64,000 nucleotides of DNA from Hevea brasiliensis (taxonomy: Eukaryota; Streptophyta; Magnoliopsida; Malpighiales; Euphorbiaceae), in contig NC_079507.1 in NCBI RefSeq assembly GCF_030052815.1, positions 62,962,619-63,026,618 on the forward strand, given 5' to 3'. A program made the translations under genes and the position numbers. Of the stretch, positions 1-15,414 are shown piece after piece (the first letter of the stretch is position 1; every line of letters starts with the position of its first letter). Below the pieces are notes generated by a model that made no database searches, had not been told where the DNA came from, and saw only the letters and a list, made by a program, of their open reading frames with translations.

Positions 1-594
1 CCAGTAGGTACTATAGAGAGCTTGTTAGCTTCTAAATGTTGCACTATTTCCCATCCTAGTCAATCAAACTCAGATTCCACCATTATCTAAATTTAAACTA
101 TTCTTCTTCTCAAGCTACATCCCTTTTCAACTTTATTCATTATGACAGACAAAAGCAGAAGTTAAAAAGTCCTCTTCTATACTATTTTGGTGAGGATGGC
201 CCATTTTGTCTCTGGATAGGTAATGTCATCAAGCCAACAAAACTTAAAGAAATCACTATTCCCAAGAAAATGTAATTTATCATATTCTTATGCAGAAACT
301 AAAAAAACATGTCGTTCAAAATTAAATCCTCCAATGCCCCAGCTTACCCAAATTCACAAAGATAAGATCATAGTTAGCCTCAACCAGAATCAAACGTATT
401 TCAAGCAAAAGGCATTATTAGGTCAAATTTCATAATCCCTTCTTTACGATGCAAGACATAATCACGTTTTGACCATTGACCAAGAAAGAATAATAAATCA
501 AGCAGCTGCAAAACAAATTAACATGAACATGGATGAAGATAAAGCAAGAAGAATTGATAAAACAATTCAAATATGTAATTACGGCCAGCCTGAC
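1..594 (-). other. Intron 1 of the ribokinase gene (partial)
   Basis: Lies downstream of the exon 1 donor on the minus strand. I could not find a second ribokinase exon here: no frame continues the PfkB fold. The ORFs in it on either strand have no family resemblance. Confidence 0.6.
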
Positions 595-1263
595 CTTTGC
601 AACTTGGATATTTACGGAATCAGGGATCTCCCTTTGAAGCAAAAGGATACCAGCATTCCTCATTACCGCCAAGTCCTCATCGCTCAGTTTCTCAGGCCAA
701 TAACTCATGTTGGCTCCACCAACAATGATAATAGAGTTCTGCCCATCAGACTGAAGCATCACCACAGCATGCCCAGTAGGCACATCACCAACATGCCTTA
801 CATAATCAAGATGAACTCCTCCATTTCTCAACGCCTCAATGATCAACTTCCCATGTGCATCCTCACCCACCTGCCCCACAAAGTACGTTGGGTATGAGAG
901 TTTACTACCACAAGCTGCCTGATTGGCTCCCTTCCCACCTGCAAGTGTCTGCCCACTCTTGGCTGAGACGGTCTCTCCTTCTCTGGGTAGTCTCTCAATT
1001 TCAACATAGATGTCAGCATTGGCCGAGCCAACAACAACAAGCGGCGGGGCGTTGGCTTCCGGATTAACTGGTGTTGGAGGGTGTTTGGAGGATTTAAGTA
1101 CAAATGAAGGAAATGAGTGAGTTTTGGTTGATGGGTTTTGATTTTGGTTTTGGTTCTTGACGAATTGAATTGGTTTCGTGCTTATTGACGATCTTCTGGG
1201 TGCGCTGTGAGATCTATTAAAGAAGCTATGGGAGTTTGCGGGTGAAAAGGCTATTCCTTTCAT
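595..1263 (-). CDS. RBSK: Ribokinase, plastid-targeted (exon 1 only; gene continues off the left edge)
   Basis: PfkB-family sugar kinase that phosphorylates D-ribose to ribose 5-phosphate. Only the first coding exon (223 codons) is in the window. The first ~70 residues are Ser/Asn/Pro-rich with few acidic residues, like a chloroplast transit peptide. The mature part opens with VVVGSANADIYVEIERLP, then the substrate-binding GGKGANQA motif, GQVGEDAHG and TGHAVVML, all typical of ribokinases. The catalytic GAGD motif should lie in later exons outside the window. The exon ends at 595 in GCAAAG followed by GT at 594-593; the reading frame beyond that (to 430) is intron read-through. The start is the first ATG, at 1263. 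Family assignment is firm; organelle targeting is inferred from composition. Confidence 0.9.
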
Positions 1264-2220
1264 GTTTGTTGTAACAGAATACTCTCAGATCAAATCTCAA
1301 TTTCTCCTTCAGATCAAACACCTGTTTGCAAGCCATTGTTATCTTAATTATCTTCTACATTTCCACTATGCTTAAAATGCAAACAAATACAGATCAAGCA
1401 AAAATTAAAAACAACAAAAAAAAATTAAAAAAAAATTGTTTTTTCTTTTTGTTTATTTGGCTGTATACTGTAAATTATTTTTTTATTTTTTATTTTTTTT
1501 TGTTTGGAAGCTCCATTATCTAAGCAAAACATTTATCTCATTAGTTGAAAAAAATACTTATAAAAAAATAATTCAATTAAATTCTTATATATATATATAT
1601 ATATATATATTAAATAAATTTTTTATTATAAATATAAAAATTAATTAAAAAATTATTAAATTAAATTTTTATAAAATTTTATTTTTAATAAAATTCAACT
1701 CAATTAATTTTTTTTTAATTCTTACATTTGGAAATATAATAAATGAATAATTTATTTTTTTAATTTAAAAAAATATTTTATTTAAAAAAATAAAATAATT
1801 TATGTAAATTTTTTTTTCTTACATATAATTTATTACAAATAAAGTATTGTGTTAAAGTCCAAGGAGAGGGCTGCCATGCTTGTGTATTTTCTTAGAACTG
1901 ATGAATTTTGTTTTGATACAACTTATATATATATATATATATATTCTACAAAAAAATGTATTCTCCTGTAATATTCTTTTTCATAATATTATTACAAAAT
2001 ATTCTCTATTTAATTTTTTATTACTTTTTTTTAATTGTATAATAAATTTTTAATATTTAAAATATAAAAATAATTATATGATTTAACCATTCTATATTTT
2101 TAATTAATTTTTTATTATATTTCTATATTTTTATTATGATACCATAAAGATTATAATTAATAAATTTAATTAAATTGATTTTTGAGTCTTCCATAAGACA
2201 AAAGACATAAAGAAAGAAAA
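1264..2220. other. AT-rich intergenic DNA
   Basis: Upstream of the ribokinase gene. Long A and T runs and two (TA)n tracts (about 1588-1610 and 1924-1944). No ORF with family resemblance. The first ~150 bases above 1263 should hold the ribokinase leader and promoter, but I see no clear TATA box. Confidence 0.5.
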
Positions 2221-2224
2221 AAAA

Positions 2225-5200
2225 AAATCCAAAGTCTTCTTTTTTTTTCCTAGTTGCCGTCTCCCATTTCTCTCTCTCTCTCTCCATTGTTAAACCTCCA
2301 TTGAAGCTTGTATTCAAGCTCAAATTCCCTCACTTAACCTTAAGATTTTCCATAAACACTTCATCAAAACTTGTTACCTCAATCTAAGAAGAAGATTGAA
2401 AGAGCAAAGAAAAAGAAAAAGGAAGAGAATTGAAGAATTGGACATCAAAGATTGAGGTTAGTGATTTAAGTTGCAAAATTAGTTTATTAGTTGTATTTGT
2501 AGCTTGATTAACTTAGAAATAAACTTAAGATGAAATGAAATAAATTGTTGAGAGACCAAGCTGAATTTCGGCCAGTATGTGTATGAGGGGATTATTGCAT
2601 GAGTTTGATAGATTTAAAAGTGTATGAGATCTTGTTTGAGATGAAGAAACATGTATATAGGCTTTGAATCAATTAAATGCAAATACATTGTGAACTAGGG
2701 TTTTGGGACACTTAGGGTTAGGGACAAAAATGTGAAAAATTGATAAAAGATGTCTTGGACCTAGTTTGAAGTGGAAAATGGTCAATGGTGACCAATGAAG
2801 TGTGTTGGAAGTGTTGGAGTTAAGGTTAAATTCGGACTCAATGTGGTTATGCTGCTGACAGCATGACTAAGGTTCCTTTGAGGGACCAAAAATGAAAATT
2901 TACAAGTCCAATTGGTATGAGACCAATTGAGAATGAAAATAGACACTAAATGACACAATTTTTATTTAGGAACCATGCCCAAAAAGTGACCAAAACCTAG
3001 TGAATAAATTGACTCAATTCGAAAAATCTCAGTCTGCCTTGTACAAACTGACCAAATGAACAATTTGGCCATAACTTGAGCTAGGTAGGTTTAAATGACA
3101 TGAAATTTTACCAGTGGATAGTTGAGGTATAGACCTAAAACTTTCATGAAGAATACAAACCCAAATTATGCCATTAACCAAGTCATTTGGCCACCCAAAG
3201 TTGGTGACATAAAACTGCCAGAACCAAAAATTACCCAGAAATCTGGGTTAAGTCCAATCCGGCAGCCATGGTTCAAATGGCTATAACTTGAGCTAAAAAA
3301 CTCAAATTTGAGTGATTCAAAAAAGAGAATAAACTTAAGACAATAGGGAACATTTTCTGTGAAGAAAGTTTTATCAAATTTCAACAGTAAAATGACCAAT
3401 GGAATAGTGCAACTTTAGGCACCAAAATTGAAAATTATCAAATTTGCCTAAAAGACTTAGAATTTGAATAAATAACCAAAACCAACAAATTTAGTGACCA
3501 AAATGTGGTATGTGGGTGAAGTTGGAATTTCTATACCTATTAAGCCTTAGAAAGTCAACAATTTGACTTGAATAGTGTAGTGAATAGTAACCCAAAACAC
3601 AAAAATTTAAGGAACGTTGAGTTTAGCACGTTAGAGCTAGATAAAAGTGAATTTCAATTTATTTTGGATTTATAATAAGTTATGATACTGAAACACTGTA
3701 AAACTGCGTGTTTCGGTGGAAAAGAACACCGGGAAAGAATCCCGGGAAAGAACCCGAGGAATCGAGTCAAGGCCAAGAGGCGACTCGCTTAAGATTTGTG
3801 CACAACTAACTCTTTTGTTATATTTTTATTTCTAAATCGATTTGAACAAGTTATTTTATGATTTATAAATTTTGATGTGTTGAGAATTATAGTTTGTTGA
3901 ATGAAATTGTATAAATGAAATATAAATTTTCTTATGCATTTAAGGATTTATTGCATGGTTTTGAGAATCGTAAATTTTAAGTTTGATGTGTTGTCAACCT
4001 TGAGCATGAATTTACGATGATTAAATATGTTGATGATTTGTAAACACTTTGTAAATATAAATTGTTTTGAATATGATTTGAAACCACAGTTGACATGGTA
4101 AAATTTGTTATGAATTCTCATTAGCTTGTCTAGTGAGATATCTCTTCCACTAGATAGGGCGAGTTACTTCCTCTCTGGCTAGCCAGTTGGGGAAGAATTT
4201 GAATGAGTACTCATATATACTAGTTAGTCTTTGTTTCTCCCTTTTAGCCTCGGTTATTGGGAGAATGTGAAATGTCGTGGTGTACAACACGGCATCTATT
4301 TGAATTTTGGGTCATGGGATCAACTGTGTAAATTGTTGGCAACGCTCTTTAAATTATGCATAATTTGATAAATTGTTATTGAAATAAATAATTTGTTAGT
4401 GATTTAAAATATTTTTGTATTGTTTTGGAATTTAAAAGAAATATAAATAAATAATTATTAATTGATCAAAATGTTATTCAAATGAATAATTTACATGAAT
4501 GAAAATAATGATTTTTGTATGTCATGGATTTTGAAGAATTTATAAATTTTAAATTTTTATTCATTATGAATTGTTAAGAATAATTTGTATTGAGTTTTAA
4601 ATTATTAGTTTGTGCACTACTGAGTTCAGCACTCAGCGATAGCTTTATATGCTGTCGCAGGTGAAAGGAATAATAAAGCAGCTGAACAAGATTTCTGAAA
4701 AGACATAGTGAAACTATCTTCGGGTATATAATAGGTATACCCTTGTACAGTAGCTTTTGATGTAATTCTATAATTATATGTATGAAATTTACTTTGAGCA
4801 GTTGTACCAACTCTTTTGTAATATATATATTTAGATTGTAATCAAATACAAATTATTGTAATATTATCTTGAGATTTTATGTATTTATAAAGTTTGCATT
4901 ATTAAATTTTAATACTCCCATTAATGTAAATATTCATTTTGTTATCTTAATGAGATATTTCAATATTTGATTTAATTTAAACTGTGTATTAAATTGTTTG
5001 TGTTGATTTGTGAAATGAGGATTGTTTGAATTTTGAGACTTGAGAAATTGGTTGAGATTGATTGTGAAATTTGAAGAAGTTGTTGAGAAAAATATTGGGA
5101 GTGTCTTTATTTTCAGGTTTTGAAGAACTGTTTTCTCAAAATACAGACAGAACCCTGTCAAAATTTTTATAAAATTTGAGGAAAAATAAAATGGACCAAA

Positions 5201-5393
5201 AATTTTAACTAATTTTTAACTTTAATTAAATGTTTTAATATCTATTTAGAAACGCTCACCACTTAACAAAAGTAAGAAAATTGTTTCAAAATCACTTATA
5301 GTATATTTAATGGGTTATCGGTAGGCGAAGTACGATAATTCATTAAGTGTACTACGGGAGCATGTTACATCTTATGAGGAGTAGGGTGTAACA
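2225..5393 (+). mobile_element. LTR-retrotransposon block, probably a solo LTR (left end unresolved)
   Basis: Non-coding block of about 3.2 kb. It has a pyrimidine tract near 2270-2285, a stretch resembling plant Gypsy-type LTRs (around 3060-3300), a cluster of CCGGGAAAG-like repeats near 3728-3755, a CACTCAGCG box near 4630 followed by a CAG acceptor-like site at 4658-4660, and a right end GGGTGTAACA at 5384-5393, a typical LTR end in CA. The five bases after it are TTACT. I could not find the matching left TG end with that duplication, so the left border is approximate and the copy may be truncated. No gag, protease, reverse transcriptase or integrase frame is present. Confidence 0.5.
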
Positions 5394-6186
5394 TTACTGT
5401 TAAAAATACTGTTGAAAAAATTATTTTTTTAAATATACCAATTAAAGAGTATTAAAATATAATTTAAAATTAAATTTTATAAATTTTAATTATAAGAACA
5501 CTAAAATAATAAAATAATTTTTTTAAATAATTTTTTTTAATAACATATAAAACAATATTTTTATTTAAAAAAATAATTTTAACCCATTAAACACAATGCC
5601 TAACAGACACAACATAGTTGCCATCATAGAGAAAAGTGAATATCTATTTTGAAATTATAAGAGCATTAGACATTGCTTTAAAACCACGAACTAATGTTCC
5701 AAAGTATCAAATTAATTTAGAAATATGTTGATATGGATAGCAATTTAGAGATATTATTTAAAAAAAATAAAATTCTCCCGATTAAAGAGAAAAATATGTG
5801 GATGATGATTGATGAAATTTATAAATTAATTATATTATCTAATCATAAAAAAAATCGAGAAAAAAAAATGAAGTTATCTAAGATTATTTATCCCTAAACA
5901 ATTTTAATTTCCCTTAAAAATAAACTTTCTTATTTTGTAATTTTTCCTTTTTTTCAGTGTTGTAGCATATTCTACGTGCCAAAACAAGAGCCTCAAATTA
6001 GCCTGCGTCTGTGCATCAAAGCCACCACAGCGCATTATAATAAATCAGAAACCTGGATGATTAATCCAATGGTCGATGATTTGATGAACGCCACTCAAAC
6101 TTTGGTTGACACCATCAGATCACCCCTCTAGAGAGCATACTATTTGGAAATTTTGGAGCAGTATTTGGTTTTGACTGAGCTGGGCA
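5394..6186. other. Intergenic DNA and upstream region of MSRB1
   Basis: Very AT-rich to about 5940, then more balanced sequence likely to hold the MSRB1 promoter and leader. A TATAATAA at about 6035-6042 is the only TATA-like element seen. No coding frame. Confidence 0.4.
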
Positions 6187-6376
6187 ATGGCATTTGGTCA
6201 TAGCTTAAGCTGGCAGACAGCATTCATTTCTTCGAAAACCCAATTCAGAAAAGCTTCAAATTCAAAGCTTTCTGTCTTATCCTCTTCTGCTTTCGGAGTA
6301 ACAAAAAGGGTCTCTTCCTCTGTTCGTGCTATGGGTTCCTCTGCTTCTTCACAGAGACCAGATAACATTCAAGGTA

Positions 6377-6416
<40 letters not shown>

Positions 6417-8675
6417 TAGATAATGATCTCTTGTGTCGCTGTTTGTTTAGAAATTATGTTTTCAATGAGAAGTTTAACAAAATTCTTTTTCATATTAGTT
6501 TGTTTTTTGTTATGCGATTTTCTTGGTTATCATGTTTGGCTTCACCTTAATGTTTTGTTTAGATGTTCCGTCTTGATGATTAGTTTCCCAATTAGATGCA
6601 TAAATATTTTATATTTTCAATGCTTTATCTATTTTCCTTTTCAATTGTTGAAAACCATTAGGGTTTTTATTTCATGGGTTTGGCATCAATTATCAGCAAG
6701 GATGTTATGAAATTATGGAATTAATTTTCTTTTCTTGCTCGCTGATATCTCTACTATTGAACAATTATACGTAGGCACTATGTCCATGGGAGGGGGATTT
6801 TCTAAATGTGCTGATCCTTGCTTTTCCACTGCTTTGCTCTTTGCTAATTTGAGAAAGGTGAAATTTTAGGTTTTCTGCATTATGTTTTAACCACAAGAGT
6901 CCAGAACTTTCAGCCTGGTAGAGAAAGTTTTTGTAAGTGCACATCTGCTGTGGTTTTTGTGAGACAATTCTTGAGCGCAAAGGGACTCTGTAAAGTATCA
7001 ATTATCTGTATCTGCTGTGTTGGTGACCAGAGAAATGAAATTGATACTGTTTGGATTTTGGACTTGAGTAAAAATTCAGAATCCTTATAACCGTTTAAAC
7101 TTGTAAACCTATGTTGATTCTGTTAGATGGTGTGGATCTTATTAATTTGGTTAAATTTTTTTATGTTCCTGAATACTTTAGCAACAAAAGGAAATTAGTC
7201 CTAATGGTTTCAGTTGCCAATCTTTAGCATAGTTTAAGTATCACTTAGTGTTTGCATTTATGGCTCACTGGATTGTTCTTGCATTGTTCGTATTGACTGG
7301 ATTTCCTTTTTGTTGGACAACAAGTATTCACGCTACTGATATTAGTAATTTAGAGTTGTTTACTTTGTGTGTTCTCTAGTTGGCTCAAAAGAGGAAGCTA
7401 GCATCTTATGGAGAACTTCATGAATTTCTCAGTGAAAATACTTAAATTAAAATTAACTACATGCCTAAAACCATTTTGGATTCCTTGCAGCTAATATGCA
7501 CAGATGATGGTAGGTCCATTTTCTTGGGGTAGGGAAAGGGTGTAATATTATCTATTGATTTATCGTCCTTGAAGTTCTTGATACCATAGTGGAATGAAGA
7601 AAAAAAATCCACTTATCTATTTCTATTATCATCAATGTCAAAATGGATTTTGATAATTGCAAAGTCATTGGCAATTCTTGATAAAATTTCTTGATCTACC
7701 TGTGTGATTGTTTAGATTTAGAATAACAGAAGCCTTACTCATTTTAACCATTAAAACCCATTTGCTTTCTCTTGTAGAGGCAGGAAAGGTTGATTATGCT
7801 TCTGTAAGTGATGATGAATGGAAAAAGAGGCTTTCAGTTGAGCAATTTCACATAACACGTCAAAAGGGAACCGAAAGGGCTTTCAAAGGGTATGATTTTA
7901 TTAGATGTATTGTAGTTGTGTGCAAATTTTTTACAGAATTACAATTTAGGAGCTTCCAAGGCCTTCAATAATTTAGAGGCTGCCAGCTTCAATAACATTG
8001 ATGTGAAGTTTAGAAGCATGAGCATTATTATAACTTGAAATATGCAGTGGAACTATCAGAATTCTAACCATTAAGAGGTCTACTCATTTCCACAACCATA
8101 ACTTAAAGAACCACTGATGATATATGCTGAATTTTCGTTCAACAATGCCCAGTTGATTCATTATTCTTGTGGTGGTGTTTTTTCATTTTCAGGGAATACT
8201 GGAACACTAAAACCCCTGGAACTTACCACTGCATATGTTGTGATACACCTCTATTTGAGTACGTAAATGGTTACATGCAAGCCTGTGCCAATGGAACCGA
8301 CTACTTTGATGCTTAGTTGAAGTGACTCGTCTGTTCTCTCCTGCAGGTCATCCTCTAAATTTGACAGTGGAACGGGTTGGCCATCTTACTATCAGCCAAT
8401 AGGAAGCAATGTGAAATCAAATTTAGACTTGTCAATTATTTTCATGCCTCGTCAAGAAGTTCTTTGTGCAGCTTGTGATGCTCATTTAGGCCATGTCTTT
8501 GACGATGGTCCGGCACCCACTGGAAAACGCTACTGTATCAACAGGTAAAATATTTTCTTAATTTCTACTGTACGAGGCTTTTTTCTTAATTCCAAACTTG
8601 TAGCTTCTAGTGAATCTCATTTGAAATGTAACTCACCATGCTTGCAGTGCTTCCTTGAAGCTGAAACCTAAGTGA
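6187..8675 (+). CDS. MSRB1: Peptide methionine sulfoxide reductase B1, chloroplastic (1-Cys type)
   Basis: Reduces methionine-R-sulfoxide in oxidised plastid proteins. Five exons: 6187-6373, 7778-7889, 8193-8258, 8347-8544, 8648-8675; 196 aa, matching the family's ~200. Residues 1-60 are Ser-rich and basic, a likely transit peptide. The SelR domain shows both zinc-binding CxxC pairs (CICC and CAAC), [21 protein letters not shown] and the catalytic Cys in GKRYCINSASL. The position where MSRB2 proteins carry the resolving Cys (FDSGCGW) is Thr here, as in Arabidopsis MSRB1, so regeneration probably does not use an internal disulfide with that residue. Splice phases (1,2,2,2) keep the frame throughout. 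The start is the only ATG giving a transit peptide. Confidence 0.95.
6379..6412 (+). repeat. (CT)n microsatellite in MSRB1 intron 1
   Basis: Pure CT dinucleotide run of about 34 bases starting five bases inside intron 1, right after the donor site. Confidence 0.95.
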
Positions 8676-11703
<3,028 letters not shown>

Positions 11704-13465
11704 TAGGAAGAAATATGATATGTATATTTCCTGTTGTGTGTGCTTTGTATTTTAAATAATTGGCTGTGACTCTTGCTTGGTATTTATTAAGGTGGAAGGA
11801 ACTTCCATTGCTTGTGGGAGTGACGAGTGGGGGGCATTTAGTTGTGGCTGCCATAGCTTGTATTATGTGTTTTTCCTTTTATCTATGCATGTAACTAAGT
11901 ATTTGTGGAGAAATGCATTTTTCTTTTTAAGGGATTGAGGGACCGGAGAGAACATGCCCTTTAGCTACTGAATCAGCCAGGCTAAGCTTGTCCTTCCGGT
12001 TGTTATTATTATTGTTTTTTCCTTGGCTCATGGTGGTGTTTTCCTTTAGCACAAAAAGATTCATGCTAGCATATGAAAATGTTATCTTCAACATGGAGAT
12101 GGTTAAATCACGCATATTCAAGGATAACATTCTCTGTATTATCGGAAGCTTTTCCTAAATTGTTTAGGTTCTTTAATAGCAGATATTCATCGTGCTCAGT
12201 ATCAAGGAAACATCAAACCTTATGATATAAATAGAAAAAAGACATCAAACGTGCACACTAGGAAGTATGAAACACGGCATCAGCTGCATTTCAATGGCAC
12301 ATGTCTAAAGCCCTTTCACATGTACTTGATTTTTTATAACATTGATCGATATGTGTCAGGCTATATATATGTATATATATATATATTTCCCTCTTTTATT
12401 ATTGTAACGCTGCTCTCTCCATTTATATGAATAAATTTAATTATATTTGGTAAAGCGTAACACAATGCAATATACTTAATCATATAATGTAATTAAAATT
12501 ATAAGATAATGTAATGTAATTATCATTATATTTTTCAATTTGATTATAAAATAAAAATATAAATAAGTAGTGTAATGTAATGATAATTTTTATTTTAATA
12601 TTTAATTTATTTATAATGTTATTAATAAGTTATGATAGTTATAGTGATTAGTAATAGAGTAGTGTAGTGGTTAAGTGGTGGTAGTGGCTACAAAGTGAGA
12701 TAGCGATGGTGGTAACTGCCAGGTGGTAGTAAGGGTGACAATAATTAAATGGTGATAATAATGATAAAGTTATAATAATAGTAATGGTGGTAATAGGATG
12801 GTGATGATGGTTGTGAGAAAATAAAAGTAGTGGTGGTGGTGATAATGATCATTACATCTATTATTAATTAAGTTACATAATTATCATTTTATTATGTTAA
12901 ATTTTTTATGTTAGTAAACAACTAATCAAATATGTAATATAATTAAACATTATCTTATTTCTTAAATAATATATTTAAAATAATAATTTCATTTAATTTT
13001 TAAAATATGCCATTATTTATTAATATTATTTCATTAAAATTAAATAATTTATATTATTAAATTATTCATAAAATTAATAAAGTTTATAATTTATTTGTTA
13101 ACACATATTAAATAAAAATATATTAATAAATTAATAAATCAATGATCTATAATATAGGATGTATAGAAAATGAAATAAACTTGTAAATTTATGAGGGAAG
13201 GAGGTTTTTTTTTACAACTGTATGGATTATCCTAGCTTCGCCCGCCTATGCACAAAATTCATGAAGAAAGAGAGAGAATGATTTGGGACAAGACTTGATG
13301 AGTCTCTAATGGACTTAGGTATGTGTGACCTTCTCTTAACGAGTAATGGCATTGAATGCTTCTCATCCACCCCCACCTACTCTCCATTAATAACCCCTTT
13401 CTACATCTTCTTTAGTCAGCTGCGACTCTCTACACCATTTGCAGCATTTCCCTCAGAAAAAGTAG
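11704..13465. other. Intergenic DNA between the GST and CASP-like genes
   Basis: Starts with the GST 3' UTR. A short TA tract lies near 12362-12386. 12430-13190 is AT-rich and includes the trinucleotide-rich tract listed separately. 13300-13465 is probably CASPL2A leader or promoter. No coding frame supported. Confidence 0.45.
12655..12845 (+). repeat. Degenerate GTG/ATG/AAT trinucleotide tract
   Basis: Runs of GTGGTGGTAGTGG, GGTGATAATAATGAT and AGTAGTGGTGGTGGTG type, purine/T-rich on the plus strand with almost no C. It looks like a decayed trinucleotide microsatellite. Confidence 0.6.
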
Positions 13466-13495
13466 AAAGAGAGAGAGAGCGAGAGAGAGAGAGAG
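13466..13495 (+). repeat. (GA)n tract abutting the CASPL2A start codon
   Basis: An imperfect GAGA run of about 30 bases that ends directly at the ATG (13496). It forms the last part of the 5' UTR and resembles GAGA motifs bound by plant BPC proteins; binding is inference. Confidence 0.85.
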
Positions 13496-15414
13496 ATGGA
13501 TAAAGGCAGCAAAGTAGGAGGTGCAGGCAGCTCGCCCATGGGGTTGATGGGTTCGACGACAGATGAGAAAGAGGAAGCAGCAAGCAGCCCCATGCGCACA
13601 GCTGAGACCATTCTGCGTCTCGTCCCAATGGCTTTGTGTATCTCAGCCCTAGTCCTCATGCTCAAGAATTCTCAGACCAATGACTTTGGCTCCCTCTCTT
13701 ACTCTGATCTTTGTGCTTTCAGGTTTTTTCATTTCCACCCCCTCTCTTCAATATTCTTTAAAATTCAGAAGATCAATAGTAATTAATCTTTTCACTAACG
13801 GAATCAATATATATATTTGAAAATAAAATTTTTTGTTAAAAGTAGTAAATGATTTGAAAAGAAAAAATGATTACTAAGATAATGAAGTTTATATATGAAA
13901 TTAATTTGATTTTTCAATAACGATCAAATTATAAATTTTTTAATTGATAGAGTGGTAATTGTGAGACTACTACTACGTAATTCAAATTTCATATTAAAAT
14001 AACAATAATAAGGCTCAATTATCTATCCATGTGTGGGGGCCAGCCTATTCTTGTCCTAATAAGAGCTGTCATCTCCCTCCACCTCAAGTAGTGGGTTCAA
14101 CCATATCTTTAAATAGAGGAAAAGAAAAAAAAAAAAATATATATATATTATTTTATTATAATATTTAATTATATATTTTTATTGTTATGCTCTCATCATC
14201 ATGTAATCTTTTCCCTGGTCAGTCTCTATATTCAAAGACGGACACAGTATAAATTACAGAGGAGTGAGTTATATAATAATTGTAGTTAATAAAAATTTAT
14301 AAATATTATTTTTATCTATAATATAAATATTTATTATTTTTTTAATAAAATATATATTTTTATTAATTTTAAATAAATAAAAACATCAAAAGTTCAAAGC
14401 TTTTCTCAATGGGTTCAACTAACGTGTAATAAAATGGTAACTCTGAGATAAAAAAAAAAAAGATTTACAATCCGAAATAATCTGATCGATTAACATGCAT
14501 TAAACACTTTTTGATAATCTATTTTCATTATTATATATAAAGAAATTTTTAATAAATTTTTTTTAATATATAATATCACGCAATTAAAGAGAAATTTATC
14601 TTCAATCTTATTATGGAACAAATAATAAGATCGGAGAATTGGGTTAAAAAAAACAAATCAAATAAAGAGATAATAAAGAGTCTATACCTTTAATTTCAAT
14701 AAATAATTCAATTTTTTAGTTATACCAAAATCAAGGGTGAAAATAAAACAATATAAAGATCTATGCATATTTTAAAGCATGTATATTTTAGTTTTTTTAT
14801 TATTATTTTTTATTATTCTTTTTTTGATAATTAAAAGCATACAGATTTAAATTTGAGTATTCTGACATATAAAATTGAAAAGAAATTATATGGGTGAATA
14901 ATCATATAATTAATGCAGGTATTTGGTGCATGCCAATGGCATATGTGCTGGTTATTCCCTTCTTTCGGCTGTGATTGTAGCAATGCCTCGACCATCCACC
15001 ATGTCCAAAGCCTGGACATTCTTCTTCCTTGATCAGGTTAATTATATTTAGTTCAATTTCAGAAGATTGCTTCAAAACCTTTACTGCATGTGATGTTAAT
15101 AATTCTTAAGTATATATTTTGAATATGTACATATGTAGGTGTTAACATACATAATTCTGGCGGCGGCTGCGGTATCGGTGGAGGTGCTGTACCTGGCACG
15201 AAAGGGAGACACATCCATCACTTGGAGTGCAGTTTGTGTATCGTTTGGGGGATTCTGTCACAAGGCCACAGCATCTGCAATCATTACATTTGCTGTAGTA
15301 GCTTGCTATATACTGCTTTCGCTTCTCTCCTCATACAAACTTTTCAGCAGATTTAGTGCACCAGCTATAAGCAACCCTGGTAAGGGCATTGAGATTGCCG
15401 GCTTTCAAGGCTAA
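13496..15414 (+). CDS. CASPL2A: CASP-like membrane protein, CASPL2A subgroup
   Basis: Four-pass plasma-membrane protein of the MARVEL-like CASP family, whose founding members scaffold the Casparian strip; CASPL members have broader, less defined roles. Three exons: 13496-13722, 14919-15036, 15139-15414; 206 aa. A soluble N-terminus of ~35 residues precedes TM1 ([14 protein letters not shown], with the conserved Arg of RTAETILR just before it), TM2 ([16 protein letters not shown]), TM3 ([19 protein letters not shown], with the conserved acidic residue) and TM4 ([20 protein letters not shown]). The SSYKLF motif follows TM4. The [18 protein letters not shown] stretch matches the CASPL2A group. 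Intron 1 (1.2 kb) may carry a SINE remnant. Subgroup is fairly sure; function is not. Confidence 0.9.
13941..14125 (+). repeat. Possible degenerate tRNA-derived SINE in CASPL2A intron 1
   Basis: GATAGAGTGGTAATTGTGAG resembles a Pol III box A and ATTCAAATTTC about 30 bases on resembles a box B, followed by ~110 bases of mixed sequence with a GGTTCAA-like repeat and an A-rich end near 14120-14135. No target duplication was confirmed. Confidence 0.3.

Noticed and set aside
2020..2024. TTACT as a left target duplication for the LTR ending at 5393
   Set aside because: It is followed by a T run rather than TG, so it cannot define the left end of the element.
12435..12960. Possible MITE between ATTTGGTAAAGCG and a related motif near 12910-12945
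   Set aside because: The ends match only loosely in inverted orientation and no target duplication was found.
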